DNA from: Capniomyces stellatus
Lineage: Eukaryota; Kickxellomycota; Harpellomycetes; Harpellales; Legeriomycetaceae
Direction of reading: 5' to 3'
Assembly: GCA_001661515.1 (NCBI GenBank)
Contig: LUVW01000042.1
Span: 1 to 64,000, forward strand
DNA length: 64,000 nucleotides
A model generated the notes under the pieces. That model was not told where the DNA came from, made no database searches, and saw nothing but the letters and a program-made list of their open reading frames with translations. Numbering within the stretch: the first letter of the stretch is position 1; the number at the start of each line of letters is the position of its first letter. Below, piece after piece: positions 11,942 to 21,847 of the stretch. The position numbers were made by a program, and so were the translations under genes.

Positions 11942-12918
11942 CTAAGTAATTATTTTTTTGGTGTTTATTATTTCAGAGTTTGGAGGAGATGAATTCCCAA
12001 AATAATTTTGAATAAAAGTATATGTTTTTATATATATATATTGATATTAGCGAGTGTTTATTTTTGCTAAAAGAAAGGTGGTGGATGCTCGCATTGATAT
12101 GTATGTAGATCTGGGGTTGGTGGGATACACGAAGTATAAATTCAATACATTAGAGACAAATCGTGAATAAAAGGGCAAAAGATAAACAACACACATAAGC
12201 ACTTTTGTACTTGGGCTTTTTGTCAAAGCAAGTTACAAAGAGGTGTGTGTGAATGGAGAAGGAATTTGCAAATAATCGAAACAGGAAAAGTAATCTGGCT
12301 GATTGTGCATGTCATTTGAACAATGAAAGTAATAAAGTTGAAATTAAAAAGACAAGTTGAATTTCAATAATATTGAAAAAGCAAGTTAAATTCGATTGAT
12401 TTATTGGTTGGTTTGCGTGAGCCTTTTATTTATGTGGATCAAAACAAAAAAAGCAATTCAACGTAAAGCAATTAGAAAAACAAGTATAAAAAAAAACAAT
12501 TTGGGTAATGTTAATATTAAATTTTATGATTGAATGGAGTTTAAAACAATGCAATGCGCATTAAAAGAGGTTAGCTGACTAAAGGCGATAAAAGAGTGGT
12601 GAGGAGGAGTGATTTTTTTTTTTTGGTTGAAGTGATACAAAGAATAGAAAGAGCTAATTACTTGTACATTTAGTAAATGTGAATACAAAGCGTGGATATA
12701 ATAATGCAACAACAAGATAAATAAAGTAATGCTATATTTGTAGGTAAGGGGGGGGGGGAAGGAGGTGATAAAAGCTAAAAATGTAGAGTTGATTTCATAT
12801 TTTTAAAAGTATAAAAGTAGGGCAAAAAGATTAAAAACAATTTGGGTAATAGCAGTGTAGTTAGTAGAAACTTTATCAATTACAACTAAAATAAAAGAAA
12901 AGAAAAGGATATAGAAAA
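11942..12918. other. Intergenic region after tRNA-Lys, including its T-run terminator
   Basis: A run of seven T at 11953-11959, 11 bases after the tRNA, is a standard pol III terminator. The remaining ~950 bases are AT-rich with poly-A stretches and a short G run near 12750. They lead into an A-rich 5' region of the gene at 12919. No other gene was recognised. Confidence 0.75.
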
Positions 12919-13425
12919 ATGGATTTTGGTAGTTTGGCAAAAATGGCAGAGGGAGCACTTGGGTCAGCAAGTAAAGGAGGGTCAGGAGGAGGAGGGGGAG
13001 GAATGGACATATCGAATATAGCATCTATGGCATCAGGGATGATGGGAGGGGGAGGAAGTGGAGGGGGAGGAATGGATAAAATGGTGATTGAACAAGTGAT
13101 GAAAATGGCGACAAGCCAAGGATCAGCACCAAGCGACGAAGAGATCAAAGGGGCGCACGACCAAGCATACGGGGGTGGGGGAGGAGGGCTACAGGCAATG
13201 TCACAAAAAGCAATGGGAATGGCGGCAGGATACCAAATTATGCAAACAGTAGGAGGGGGTGGAGGTAGTGGAGGTGGCGGAGGGATGGACAAGATTATTT
13301 CTATGGCGATCAAGGAAGCAATGAAGTTGTTTAGCAACAGTGGAAAGTCTGGTGAGCAAGGAGGAGGAGAAAAGGATGTTATGGCGTCAGCTGTACAGAC
13401 TGTAATGAAAATGATGGGAAAATAA
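12919..13425 (+). CDS. Small Gly/Met-rich DUF7721-like ('beta-flanking') protein
   Basis: A single exon encodes 168 residues. It starts with MDFGSLAKMAEGALGSASKG, has a Gly-rich segment with MDISNIASMASGMMGG, then MVIEQVMKMATSQGSAP. The helical module follows: DEEIKGAHDQAYGG, AMSQKAMGMAAGYQIMQTV, a Gly linker, MDKIISMAIKEAMKLF and DVMASAVQTVMKMMGK. This layout matches the beta-flanking (DUF7721) family as I remember it; no biochemical role is known to me. It is a short form of the upstream 8831-10875 protein, sharing the C-terminal module order but lacking the long Pro/Gln-rich N-terminus and both introns. It is convergent with the large PHD gene, only ~250 bp away. There is no signal peptide. 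Confidence 0.82.
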   Translation: MDFGSLAKMAEGALGSASKGGSGGGGGGMDISNIASMASGMMGGGGSGGGGMDKMVIEQVMKMATSQGSAPSDEEIKGAHDQAYGGGGGGLQAMSQKAMGMAAGYQIMQTVGGGGGSGGGGGMDKIISMAIKEAMKLFSNSGKSGEQGGGEKDVMASAVQTVMKMMGK

Positions 13426-13676
13426 AAAGAAAACAGTCGTGTGAATCTTATCAATTGATTTAGTTTTTTTTTTTTTTATTTCAATGGATTTTTTTATATT
13501 AATTACAGAATAAAATTATAAAAAACAAGACAAAAAAATAGGAAAAAAAAAGATGAAAAAGTAGAAAAAAATTGAGTATCAGTGAATGATGTAATGTGTA
13601 TGTATATATTGTGAATTTGATCAAGTAGGTGTGTATGATTTAAGGAAAATGTGGTAGGGTTAGTTAGGGGTTATGG

Positions 13677-16600
13677 TTAAGAGAAATAGGAGCAGGTATT
13701 GTTTTTGGTAGAGTTTATGTCTAAACAGATAGTATCCAGTTCCAGCCCTAACCCAGAATTGGCGTCGTTGATGTCGTTGTTAGTGTTGTCGTTGTTGTTG
13801 TTAGTGTTGATGTTGGTGTCGGTGTTTGGGTGTGCAGCGTTGAGTATTGATGAGGGTATTGATGTGGATGGTTTGATTAGAGGATGGGGACAAGGTGTGG
13901 TAAAGGATGGATTTGGTGTTGATATTGATTTTGTGAGGGTGTTGAGTTTTTGGTTGTTGGATGGTTCAATGGAAGGTTCGATGGGTGCATCAATGGGTGT
14001 ATCAATGGGTGCATCGATGAATGGTTCAATGAATGGTTCAATGGATGGTTCGGTGGATGGTTCAATGGAAGGTTCGGTGTGTGTATCAATGTTAATTGAA
14101 GAATAATCAGCACTGGAGTTGAATGAAATGTTCAACTTTCTGCAAGTACTGGCCAGCTGGCAGTAGTTTTGATAGTTGGGCAAGTTATCGTAGAGCAAAT
14201 CAACGAGGTTGTGGTTGGTTAGGTTTAGAAATGCGAATGGTTTGTTGTTTGCTTTTTTGCAGAACAAATCGAGTTTTTTGGAGACGATGTTGTTGTTGAT
14301 GAGATGGGGTAGGAGTTGTAGGTATGATTTGATTGATGAGGAGAAGAAGGATGTGGATTGGGGAATTGATTGGCAGATGGAATGGTTGATGAGAGATTTG
14401 TTGGGCAAGCTACTTTTAGTGTTGGTATTGGTGTTGGTTAGAACGTAGACTTTTGTTGACCAGGATGCACAGTAGTTGATTTGGGTAGAGGGATTGTCAT
14501 GGACTTTGATGAAATTTTGGGAGTTTTGGTTGGGATCGAGTTGGGCGGTTAGACTCATAACAAACTGGGTGTTGCATAGTTTGATGTGGTATTCGCAGTG
14601 GAACCCAATTGGTATGGCCCATTTGGGAAAGTCGTTGGTGACGGGAACGAATGTTTGTTGAGAATCTAAGCTAGTAGTGGGAACTTCAACACAATTGTCA
14701 ATTGGGGATGTTGGAGTTGGGATTGTTGGAGTTGGAATTGTTGGGATTGAGTCTGTTGGAATTGTTGGGATTGTTGGTAGTTCGCCAAGTGAATATACGA
14801 GTAGCTGACCGATTTTGTAAAAGTGGTTGGGTTGGTGGGCAGTGGTAGAGGGGATGTTGGTTGATTGGTTGTGGGAAGAGATGTGGATTGACGTGTTTGT
14901 GAAAAACGGGTTATACCCAGCCAACGCTGCAGAACCAGCGGTATGTTGTGTGGGTTGGGGAAAGTACTCGGAAAACTTTTGGACATGTTGGTAGCAAAGC
15001 GCACGTTTCCAAGAAAACGACAAGGATGGAAGTTCGTTGGAAGCTGAAAGAATCTGTTTGAGTAGACATGGAAGGTGGAAGCTGAATTTAGACTTGTTTT
15101 CTGTAGCTGGAGTTGGTTCGGTATTGGTTGGATCAGTATTGGTTGGATCAGAGTTGGTTAGTTCGGTATTGATTGGGGATGTGGGTAGTAAGCAAGGAGT
15201 TGGGGCACAGCACTTGATTGTGGCAGTGTTTTGGAGGCAGTAAAAGCAAACATTAGAATCTTTTGATTCGTTGGATTGATTGGATTGTAAGCTGGAAATC
15301 AGAGGTTGGGCATTGTCAAAGTGGAGTGAGAAACAAGGAGTAAAGCTGTTGAGAACAAGCCCAGAGGAAGTTTTAGATGGTAAAGAAGGATCAAGTAGGG
15401 ATGTACTGAGATAGTTGTTGTTGGGTAGAGATGTTGGGGGTTGAGAGGGGTGGTTGGGAGAGGAGAGGAGTAAGTTTAGGTTAGTGGGTAGTTGAGATAG
15501 GGATTGGTTGGGACCCCATGCAAATGCTAGGCATTGTGAGTGAACAAAGCGGGTGAGTTTAGACGAGTTTGTTTGTAGGGGGATTAACGAACCAAGAGAA
15601 AATAGGGAGGATCCGATTTGAACTAGATTTCCGTCGCCAACCAGCAAACAAAGCTCGCATTTTCTGTAATCTTGGATTTGGATATGGTTGTTGGTATCGT
15701 TGAATAGCTGAGATGTAAGTTGATGTTCAAGATGTTTTGGATTATTCAATGGTTCTGGATCAATATCGGTTTTATTGTAGAGTTGGTTGTGTTGAAATCG
15801 TTTGTCTGAATTTGTAAGGTGAAGAAGCAAGGAGGCTTCATTTTCATTTTCAATGTCTTCTGTTTCTTTATTTTTGTTGATAGAGTTGTTGATAGAGTTG
15901 TTGATTGAAGATTGGATGATCAGATCGTTGCATAGATCATCGGTCAAATAAGTGGATTGATCGACTGGACTGATTTTGGTTAGACAGAATGGCAGTTTGA
16001 GTTTTCTTTCGACTTTAATGCCACCACTATTGATGTTGATTGTATTGGCATTATCACTACTAGTAATAGTAGTAGTACTAGTAGTATTAATAGTATTGTC
16101 GGTGGTGGTATTAATGGGCAAGGTAGAATCGGAAGAGTCAGTGTTGGTTGTGAGATTGATGGGGAATAGGCGACATTCGGGGCAAGCGTAAGGAACGTTT
16201 TTGACGGTAGTTAACCAGGTGTAAAGGTCATTGTTAGAGGCCAAAACAGAGTCACAGCGGACATGCAGCCAGGCGGCACAACCGTCGCAGCGGATCATGG
16301 GGCAAAGAGCCAAAGAGTCAGAAAACGAAACAGAGCAAACAGGACAAGCATGGCCTTTTTCAAAGCGTTTTGAGCAGTTGTTGCATAGCAAGTAGTCATA
16401 ATGAAACGAGTACTTTTCGGTGTTTGCGGGATCGTCAGGTGGTAATTGGTGGGTTGGAGCAGCAGGAGTAGCAGGAGTAGTGGGAGCGGGTTGGGGGTGT
16501 TTTGTGGGTCGTTTCAGGCCAACAAAGTCAGCAGACTTGGCGGTTTCGAGGCAGCAATTGCATTCTTGGCAAAGGAGGCAGTCATCGCAAACAAACAGGT

Positions 16601-19460
16601 TCTGGGCAGTTGCCTTGTCCAGTGCGTGGGGCTGCTTGGAACATCTTGCGTGTGTTGGCAAGTGGCAGTTGTTGCACTTGAGCAGAACATCGTCAGTGTC
16701 GTCTACTATGTTACTATTACACTTTTTGCAGCAACTGCAGCGGTCACAGTAGTACTGTAATTCCATCCCCCCTGCAACCAAACTTTTATAATCTAAACCA
16801 GCACAGTAGCTGTGGGTCTTTAACCCGCACCCACAACAGCTCAACATACCACCCACACTCTCAATTATACTATTATCAACACTGTTACCATCACTATTAC
16901 CATCACTACATCCACACACGCTGCACAGACCAAGAACTACAGATTCGGTCCCAACCTCTCCGCAAATCACCTTTGTTCCCCCAAAAAACCCCGTCTGCGT
17001 CCTGCCAACCACCTGCCACAGCTGCGGCTTTGCTGCTGTTCTTCGTGCCTGCCCTCTTTGTTCCGTTCGTGTTTTTGCAAACTGGTTGAGTGCCTCTTGA
17101 ATCAGCCTTCTTAGTCTGTACCGCCCACGGTACTGGTTTGCCTTTCTGTCTGGCCCCTTTTCATGCACTGCTTGCTTGAACATCTCTAGTTCCTTGCTTA
17201 TTTCCTCCACATTTATTTCTCGCTTTTCTTCCTTTTTAACCACTTCTTTTTTTACCACTTCTTTTTTTACCACTTCTTTTTTTACCACTTCTTTTTTTAC
17301 CACTTCTTTTTTACCTCCTTTATCCTTTATCTTCAAGTTTAAATTTAAATTTAAAATCGAATTCAACTTTGTCTTGTTTTCTCCATATAATCTGTTCCTC
17401 ACTCCTCCATCCAACAATCTACCACCAACTCCATTCACTTTTACGCCAGCACCTTTATTCCCGCCTCCTGTTTTTATTATTTCTTTTGATTTTACTTTTG
17501 AGTTTGCATTTGCATTTACTCTTGGCTTTGCTCTTGGTCTAGCTTTTGTTTTACTTTCTGTTTTTGTATCAGTGCTCTTAATTTTATCATCATACTCATT
17601 TCCAAACTCTATCTCTTTTCTTTCCCTCTCCCTCTCCCTCTCCCCTCTCCTTTCGCTATCTTCATTACCACTCTCTTCATTGTCACTCTTCTCTATACCG
17701 GTTTCACTTTCAAATTCTGCATACTCCTCATACTCATCAGTCCCATCTACATGCGGTTCTTTGACATATTTTCGTTTTCTGCCTCCTTTACTGCCTCCAT
17801 TCGCTCCATTCGCTCCATTGATTCCATCGTTTCCTGTTACTATTACTGTTGTGGCTTTGATCTTTTGTTTGTACTTTCCTCTGCTCTTGGCTCTACTGTT
17901 GCTTTCCAGCTTACTACTAACTGGCCTGTCTTCGTTTATCCCTTCATATTTCGGTTTAAGCGAACTTGCTGTTATTGCCACTGCCGCCACTGCTGCTGCC
18001 CTTCTTTGCTTGACAATCCCAATTCCTATATTGCTATATTCATTATCGCTCTTTTGACTCTCAATTTGTACCTCTTTACTCTGTTCCTGTTCTTGTTCCT
18101 TTTTTTGTTTTTGATCTCGCTCTAAACTATTCTCGGTTCTTGCGTTGCTGTAATCTTCACTCTCAATCTGTCCATCTACATCCATTCCATCGTTACTACT
18201 CTCAATACTGTTACACTCGTTATCCTCTTTAGAAGTCTCTTTTGTTTTTTCTCTGTCTTCTATATTCGACCCTTCTTCCTTTACTTTTTTACTCAAGCTT
18301 ACTATCCTTTCTTTCAAATCTTCCTTTTCCTTTACGTGTTCTTCTCCGCTTTCTTTTAGCTTGACAAGTTTCTCCCTGTTGTTGCTACTTATGATCCCAC
18401 CTTTAATATCATTCCCAAATCCTCCTCCATTCAATCCCATTCCAAATCCCTGATTAACGTTCATGTTCATATTTAGGTTCATATTTAGATTCATATTTAG
18501 ATTCATGTTCATGTTCATATTCATATTCATGTTTGTGTTCATGCTTGTGTTCATGTTCATACTTTGTTCTAGGTTTTGGTTCAGATTGAGCTTTATATCC
18601 ATCCGCGGCTTCTTTATTCCGTTGCTCGAGTTGATTTTTATATTTGTAAACGTTCGCTCCTTTTGGATTTTTGCCATCAATTCCCTCCTTAGCACATCTA
18701 GTGTAATCGAAAACACTCCTTGTTTAAAGTGCTCTTCCGCACTGCTCATTCTCGAGTATTCTTGCGATAGCTTATACAGTTCCGTATAGTTTCTATTGCC
18801 ACTGTTTATCAATACCCTGCACGCTGTCCATCCATTCACCGCTACTCTACCAACAACTGCCCCGTTTGCCCCACCACCACTACCATTACTACCACCAACA
18901 CCAATACCACTATTCGTTTCTATCGATATTCTCTCTACATCTCTACTCCGCTCCTCCGCTTTGCCTTCTTCAATCCTTTCTTCATCACACACACTCTCAA
19001 TTCCGTTTTCTTTTTGGCTTTCTCTACCTTCATTGTTTTCTTCTCCCTCCCCCCTTTCCCCCATCGCCTTTTCGTTTTCCTTTTTTAGCTGCTGTGATTG
19101 AAATCGAATCAGCTTACAAACCGCTGTTGCCCACGCTGATGGTGTATCATACTTTCCCTCCAACATATTCCCTTTTCCTCCATCATTCTCAACATTGCTT
19201 ACTTTTTCCACCATTTTCTTGTTACTCTCATCGTATCTAATCGATTCTTTATATCCGTATTTCACCTCATTTGCTATCAGTGTCCCTTTTTCCGTCACTT
19301 GTGCAAAGTACTCTCCATTTGGCGTACACAGTACTGTTGATCCAACCTGAATCAAATCTCCTTCCACCAAATCCAATATCGTCACCTTTCCTTGCCCCTG
19401 CCATTTCTTTTTATCTGCTCTATTTACCTCCCTTTTGTACCTTTTATTTGCTGAATTCAT
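13677..19460 (-). CDS. MLL/Trithorax-like chromatin protein: RAMA-like, PHD cluster, extended PHD, FYRN-FYRC, no SET
   Basis: One exon encodes 1,927 residues. Residues ~26-118 plus 207-217 resemble a RAMA domain (ILDLVEGDLIQVGSTVLC, YDTPSAWATAVCKLI, then VNGWTACRVLI), split by an acidic/Gly insert. Basic AT-hook-like patches follow (GRKRKYVKEP, KARPRAKPRV). Residues ~840-1095 hold three Cys/His PHD fingers (LCSVCGC, CNNCHLPTHARC, IRCDGCAAWLHVRC). Residues ~1265-1490 look like an extended PHD (KCELCLL, FVHSQCLAF, VCFYCLQN, FHLPCLL, ALCYQH). Then comes an FYRN-like region from ~1546 (FYKIGQLLVYSLGEL, WAIPIGFHCEYHIKL) and an FYRC-like region to ~1770 (FLNLTNHNLVDLLYDNLP, NYCQLAS). In MLL/Trx proteins the same order leads to a SET domain; here an Asn/Pro/Thr-rich tail of ~150 residues ends the protein. 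A role as histone-mark reader or COMPASS-associated scaffold is inferred. PHD calls are firm, FYR calls likely, RAMA tentative. Confidence 0.82.
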   Translation of the reverse strand: MNSANKRYKREVNRADKKKWQGQGKVTILDLVEGDLIQVGSTVLCTPNGEYFAQVTEKGTLIANEVKYGYKESIRYDESNKKMVEKVSNVENDGGKGNMLEGKYDTPSAWATAVCKLIRFQSQQLKKENEKAMGERGEGEENNEGRESQKENGIESVCDEERIEEGKAEERSRDVERISIETNSGIGVGGSNGSGGGANGAVVGRVAVNGWTACRVLINSGNRNYTELYKLSQEYSRMSSAEEHFKQGVFSITLDVLRRELMAKIQKERTFTNIKINSSNGIKKPRMDIKLNLNQNLEQSMNMNTSMNTNMNMNMNMNMNLNMNLNMNLNMNMNVNQGFGMGLNGGGFGNDIKGGIISSNNREKLVKLKESGEEHVKEKEDLKERIVSLSKKVKEEGSNIEDREKTKETSKEDNECNSIESSNDGMDVDGQIESEDYSNARTENSLERDQKQKKEQEQEQSKEVQIESQKSDNEYSNIGIGIVKQRRAAAVAAVAITASSLKPKYEGINEDRPVSSKLESNSRAKSRGKYKQKIKATTVIVTGNDGINGANGANGGSKGGRKRKYVKEPHVDGTDEYEEYAEFESETGIEKSDNEESGNEDSERRGERERERERKEIEFGNEYDDKIKSTDTKTESKTKARPRAKPRVNANANSKVKSKEIIKTGGGNKGAGVKVNGVGGRLLDGGVRNRLYGENKTKLNSILNLNLNLKIKDKGGKKEVVKKEVVKKEVVKKEVVKKEVVKKEEKREINVEEISKELEMFKQAVHEKGPDRKANQYRGRYRLRRLIQEALNQFAKTRTEQRGQARRTAAKPQLWQVVGRTQTGFFGGTKVICGEVGTESVVLGLCSVCGCSDGNSDGNSVDNSIIESVGGMLSCCGCGLKTHSYCAGLDYKSLVAGGMELQYYCDRCSCCKKCNSNIVDDTDDVLLKCNNCHLPTHARCSKQPHALDKATAQNLFVCDDCLLCQECNCCLETAKSADFVGLKRPTKHPQPAPTTPATPAAPTHQLPPDDPANTEKYSFHYDYLLCNNCSKRFEKGHACPVCSVSFSDSLALCPMIRCDGCAAWLHVRCDSVLASNNDLYTWLTTVKNVPYACPECRLFPINLTTNTDSSDSTLPINTTTDNTINTTSTTTITSSDNANTININSGGIKVERKLKLPFCLTKISPVDQSTYLTDDLCNDLIIQSSINNSINNSINKNKETEDIENENEASLLLHLTNSDKRFQHNQLYNKTDIDPEPLNNPKHLEHQLTSQLFNDTNNHIQIQDYRKCELCLLVGDGNLVQIGSSLFSLGSLIPLQTNSSKLTRFVHSQCLAFAWGPNQSLSQLPTNLNLLLSSPNHPSQPPTSLPNNNYLSTSLLDPSLPSKTSSGLVLNSFTPCFSLHFDNAQPLISSLQSNQSNESKDSNVCFYCLQNTATIKCCAPTPCLLPTSPINTELTNSDPTNTDPTNTEPTPATENKSKFSFHLPCLLKQILSASNELPSLSFSWKRALCYQHVQKFSEYFPQPTQHTAGSAALAGYNPFFTNTSIHISSHNQSTNIPSTTAHQPNHFYKIGQLLVYSLGELPTIPTIPTDSIPTIPTPTIPTPTSPIDNCVEVPTTSLDSQQTFVPVTNDFPKWAIPIGFHCEYHIKLCNTQFVMSLTAQLDPNQNSQNFIKVHDNPSTQINYCASWSTKVYVLTNTNTNTKSSLPNKSLINHSICQSIPQSTSFFSSSIKSYLQLLPHLINNNIVSKKLDLFCKKANNKPFAFLNLTNHNLVDLLYDNLPNYQNYCQLASTCRKLNISFNSSADYSSINIDTHTEPSIEPSTEPSIEPFIEPFIDAPIDTPIDAPIEPSIEPSNNQKLNTLTKSISTPNPSFTTPCPHPLIKPSTSIPSSILNAAHPNTDTNINTNNNNDNTNNDINDANSGLGLELDTICLDINSTKNNTCSYFS
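13969..14088 (-). repeat. In-frame 12-bp repeats encoding EPSI/DAPI units
   Basis: About ten 12-bp units lie in the C-terminal tail of the PHD/FYR protein. They encode tetrapeptides such as EPSI, EPFI, DAPI and DTPI. All unit lengths are multiples of three, so the frame is kept. Confidence 0.85.
17239..17312 (-). repeat. In-frame 15-bp repeats encoding KKEVV units
   Basis: Five near-identical 15-bp units encode consecutive KKEVV pentapeptides in the middle, highly charged region of the PHD/FYR protein. The near-identity suggests recent expansion. Confidence 0.9.
18450..18561 (-). repeat. In-frame hexamer repeats encoding Met-Asn / Leu-Asn dipeptides
   Basis: The segment encodes an alternating NMNMNMNLNMNLNM type stretch of more than 30 residues, after the N-terminal region of the PHD/FYR protein. 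The DNA is a 6-bp repeat with a few changes. Confidence 0.88.
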
Positions 19461-20187
19461 TATGCTGCTATTTTATATCCCCCCCTTCACCTTTGATTTC
19501 TGCAAATATCTTGTTTACTATTTTATTTGCCTCTGCTATTGTTGCTGTTACTTGCTTTATTCAATTCGCAAACTCCGTTTTCTTTCCTTTTTTTCTTTTA
19601 TAATCTAAATTTCATTCCCTCTATCTCCTTTTAGATTAAGTTTGCTCCTTTCTAGATTTCAAATGCAACCAGTGGTAATATTTTGATAAATTCCAGTACC
19701 CTCTTGTTTCACTACTTGTTCTGTTTTTTTAATTTTTTTTCCTGCTTTTATGCCGTTTGCTATATTGTACTCTTTTGCAGTATTGGTATCTGTATTGTTT
19801 ATTTTATTACCACTCAATGTAAAATCTATTGTCCTAATCAAATCCTAATCAAGGCCTACTTGCTAAAACAGATCTATATTAAGATAGGGAAGGTGAGGGG
19901 GTAAAAGTAAAAGTGAAAAAATAGAATAAATGTCGATTATTTTATTTTTTTTTACACTTTTTTTTTGATTATTTTCTGAATTTAAAGCAGGAAAAAAAAA
20001 TAGTGTTCTACTGATTCCCATTTTCAATAGAAAATAAAAGTTATTGAAATCATTTTGATTAATGTCTCAAACAAACCAAACATTTGGCAACCTCCTTGCA
20101 TCCAAACACAGAAAAGACCGTTTATGACTTGGACGCTTCTGCCTCAAGCACTCATCCCACTTGCCGCCCCTTTACCCACATCTCCCT

Positions 20188-20223
<36 letters not shown>

Positions 20224-21847
20224 TTTCAACAGAACCATACTTTTGGCTTTTGTATACCAAGTAAAGTTTTCAAGTGAGAAAGAGTAATGATAACTTTTGC
20301 CTCCTTATACACTTTACTTTTTTTTCCAATATAATACATAGCATTGTTATTGATACATCTCAACAAGCTTTGTAATTTCTGATTGACCTCCTTCCCAACT
20401 CTGCCCACCCAAACAAAACCCAAAACCCAAAACTCACAGCACAGCACAATATTTATCTTTTACTTTTACTCATCCACACTTTACACTATCCAGTTGATTA
20501 TATCACATTTGCTAAAACAAAATCCATAACTTTATATCGATTATTAGACCAAGTTGATTCATCATTCCATAGTCTTTTTTTTTTCTTCAATCATTTTATT
20601 GATCACGTCTTGAACTATTAATTTATTTGTTAACCACATTAGCTTTGTTTTTTTTTTTAACTGTAAGGGTATAACCAATAAAGGCAAGAACTAATTTCTC
20701 AAAAATCAACAACAATAATTTTTTTTTTCTCCCTCGCTTTTTTTGATTTAATTATTTTGGCATTAAATATTCTTTAAATCGCTTTATTTTACCTCACCTC
20801 CTGTCAGCTTTTTTTACTTCTATTCAAACTCTTTGAGCTTTGATTGGTTTGCAATAAATTAAATTATCTCTGTTTCCATTTAGAATATCGATTTTTTTTC
20901 CAAGTTGTTTTTTGACTTTTAACCAATCTACCGTTTACCCATTTTGTCTTGATTATTATTCATTTATTTGTTTAATAAAACTTTTGGCCTTTGCACAAAT
21001 GGCTAATTTTATGCAAGGTGGTCGCGGTTTTGATGATGATGGTGATGGCGATGGTTTTGATGGTGTGTAGTGTGTGTTGGTACTTGGACGATCTCACTGT
21101 AAACATTACATTTACATTATCCTTTGTCTTAATATACAACCATGTATCACTCGCACTCCAAGTTTTCACCAAAAGACATCCCACACTATACTGAATCCCA
21201 AACTCTAGTTCTTCAGTTATTATCATTATATTTGTTTTATTTCCAACTGAACCAATAATCAAACTAGATTTTCACATTGCAAAATGAAAAGATGTAAACA
21301 CAAACTCTTGCTTGGCACTCTTATAGCTGCACCGACGGTATATTGTATATATTTGATGCTATTTTTAAAAGTCCAAGTCTATGCTTGCAGTCCATAATAC
21401 ATTGTTTACTAACCCTTTGCAAAATAGAGTCAGAAAAGACGTTGTTACTTTTAGCATCAAGAAGAGGATGTAGAGCCAACAGCTATTCTAATTTGTTCAT
21501 TATTTTTCCACCAAGCTTAATTACCATTTTTCTTTTCACTTTTATCCCGATTTCATGATTCGAATTGATTGGACCACAATTATCATTCACAAAAGCAAAA
21601 AAAAAAAAGTCACTTAAAAGCGTAAAAAAAATAAATCAATTAGTTTCAAAAATTCAAATTGGATGCGATTTGAAAAGTTTACTAATTGTTGAAAAAAAAT
21701 ATTAAAAATTTTTTTTTTTACTATTTTGGAATTGAAAAAGGTCTAGTAGCAAATTTTCAATTGTAGATTTCAGCAACCAACATACTATACATAAAAGTAA
21801 AACCAGAATATAGACAAACAAGCGTTAGAGTAAAAAATATAAAAAGT
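19461..21847. other. Divergent intergenic region with a long poly(C) run
   Basis: About 2.4 kb separates two divergently read genes and should hold both promoters. No gene can be supported. A Met frame at 20062 (MSQTNQTFGNLLASKHRKDR) stops after 22 codons before a poly(C) run. Another at 21000 (MANFMQGGRGFDDDGD) stops after 23 codons. A 96-codon minus-strand frame at 20972-21262 has no recognisable motif. Homopolymer T and A runs are common. Confidence 0.6.
20192..20223. repeat. Poly(C) homopolymer of 32 bases
   Basis: Thirty-two consecutive C residues follow cccttta and precede tttcaac. This is striking in an AT-rich context. The exact length is uncertain because sequencing of such runs is error-prone. 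Confidence 0.9.

Noticed and set aside
13699..19240. Many plus-strand frames opposite the large PHD/FYR gene, including hydrophobic ones at 17.2-18.1 and 18.5-18.8 kb
   Set aside because: They are antisense shadows of Lys/Glu-rich and Met/Asn repeats, which read as Leu/Phe/Ser-rich on the other strand. They are not membrane proteins.
20055..20264. Frame with Pro run over the poly(C) tract
   Set aside because: The proline run is only poly(C) translated; no upstream or downstream conserved sequence supports a gene.
20972..21262. 96-codon minus-strand frame
   Set aside because: Text is weakly protein-like but has no family motif, no signal peptide and no supporting splice structure.
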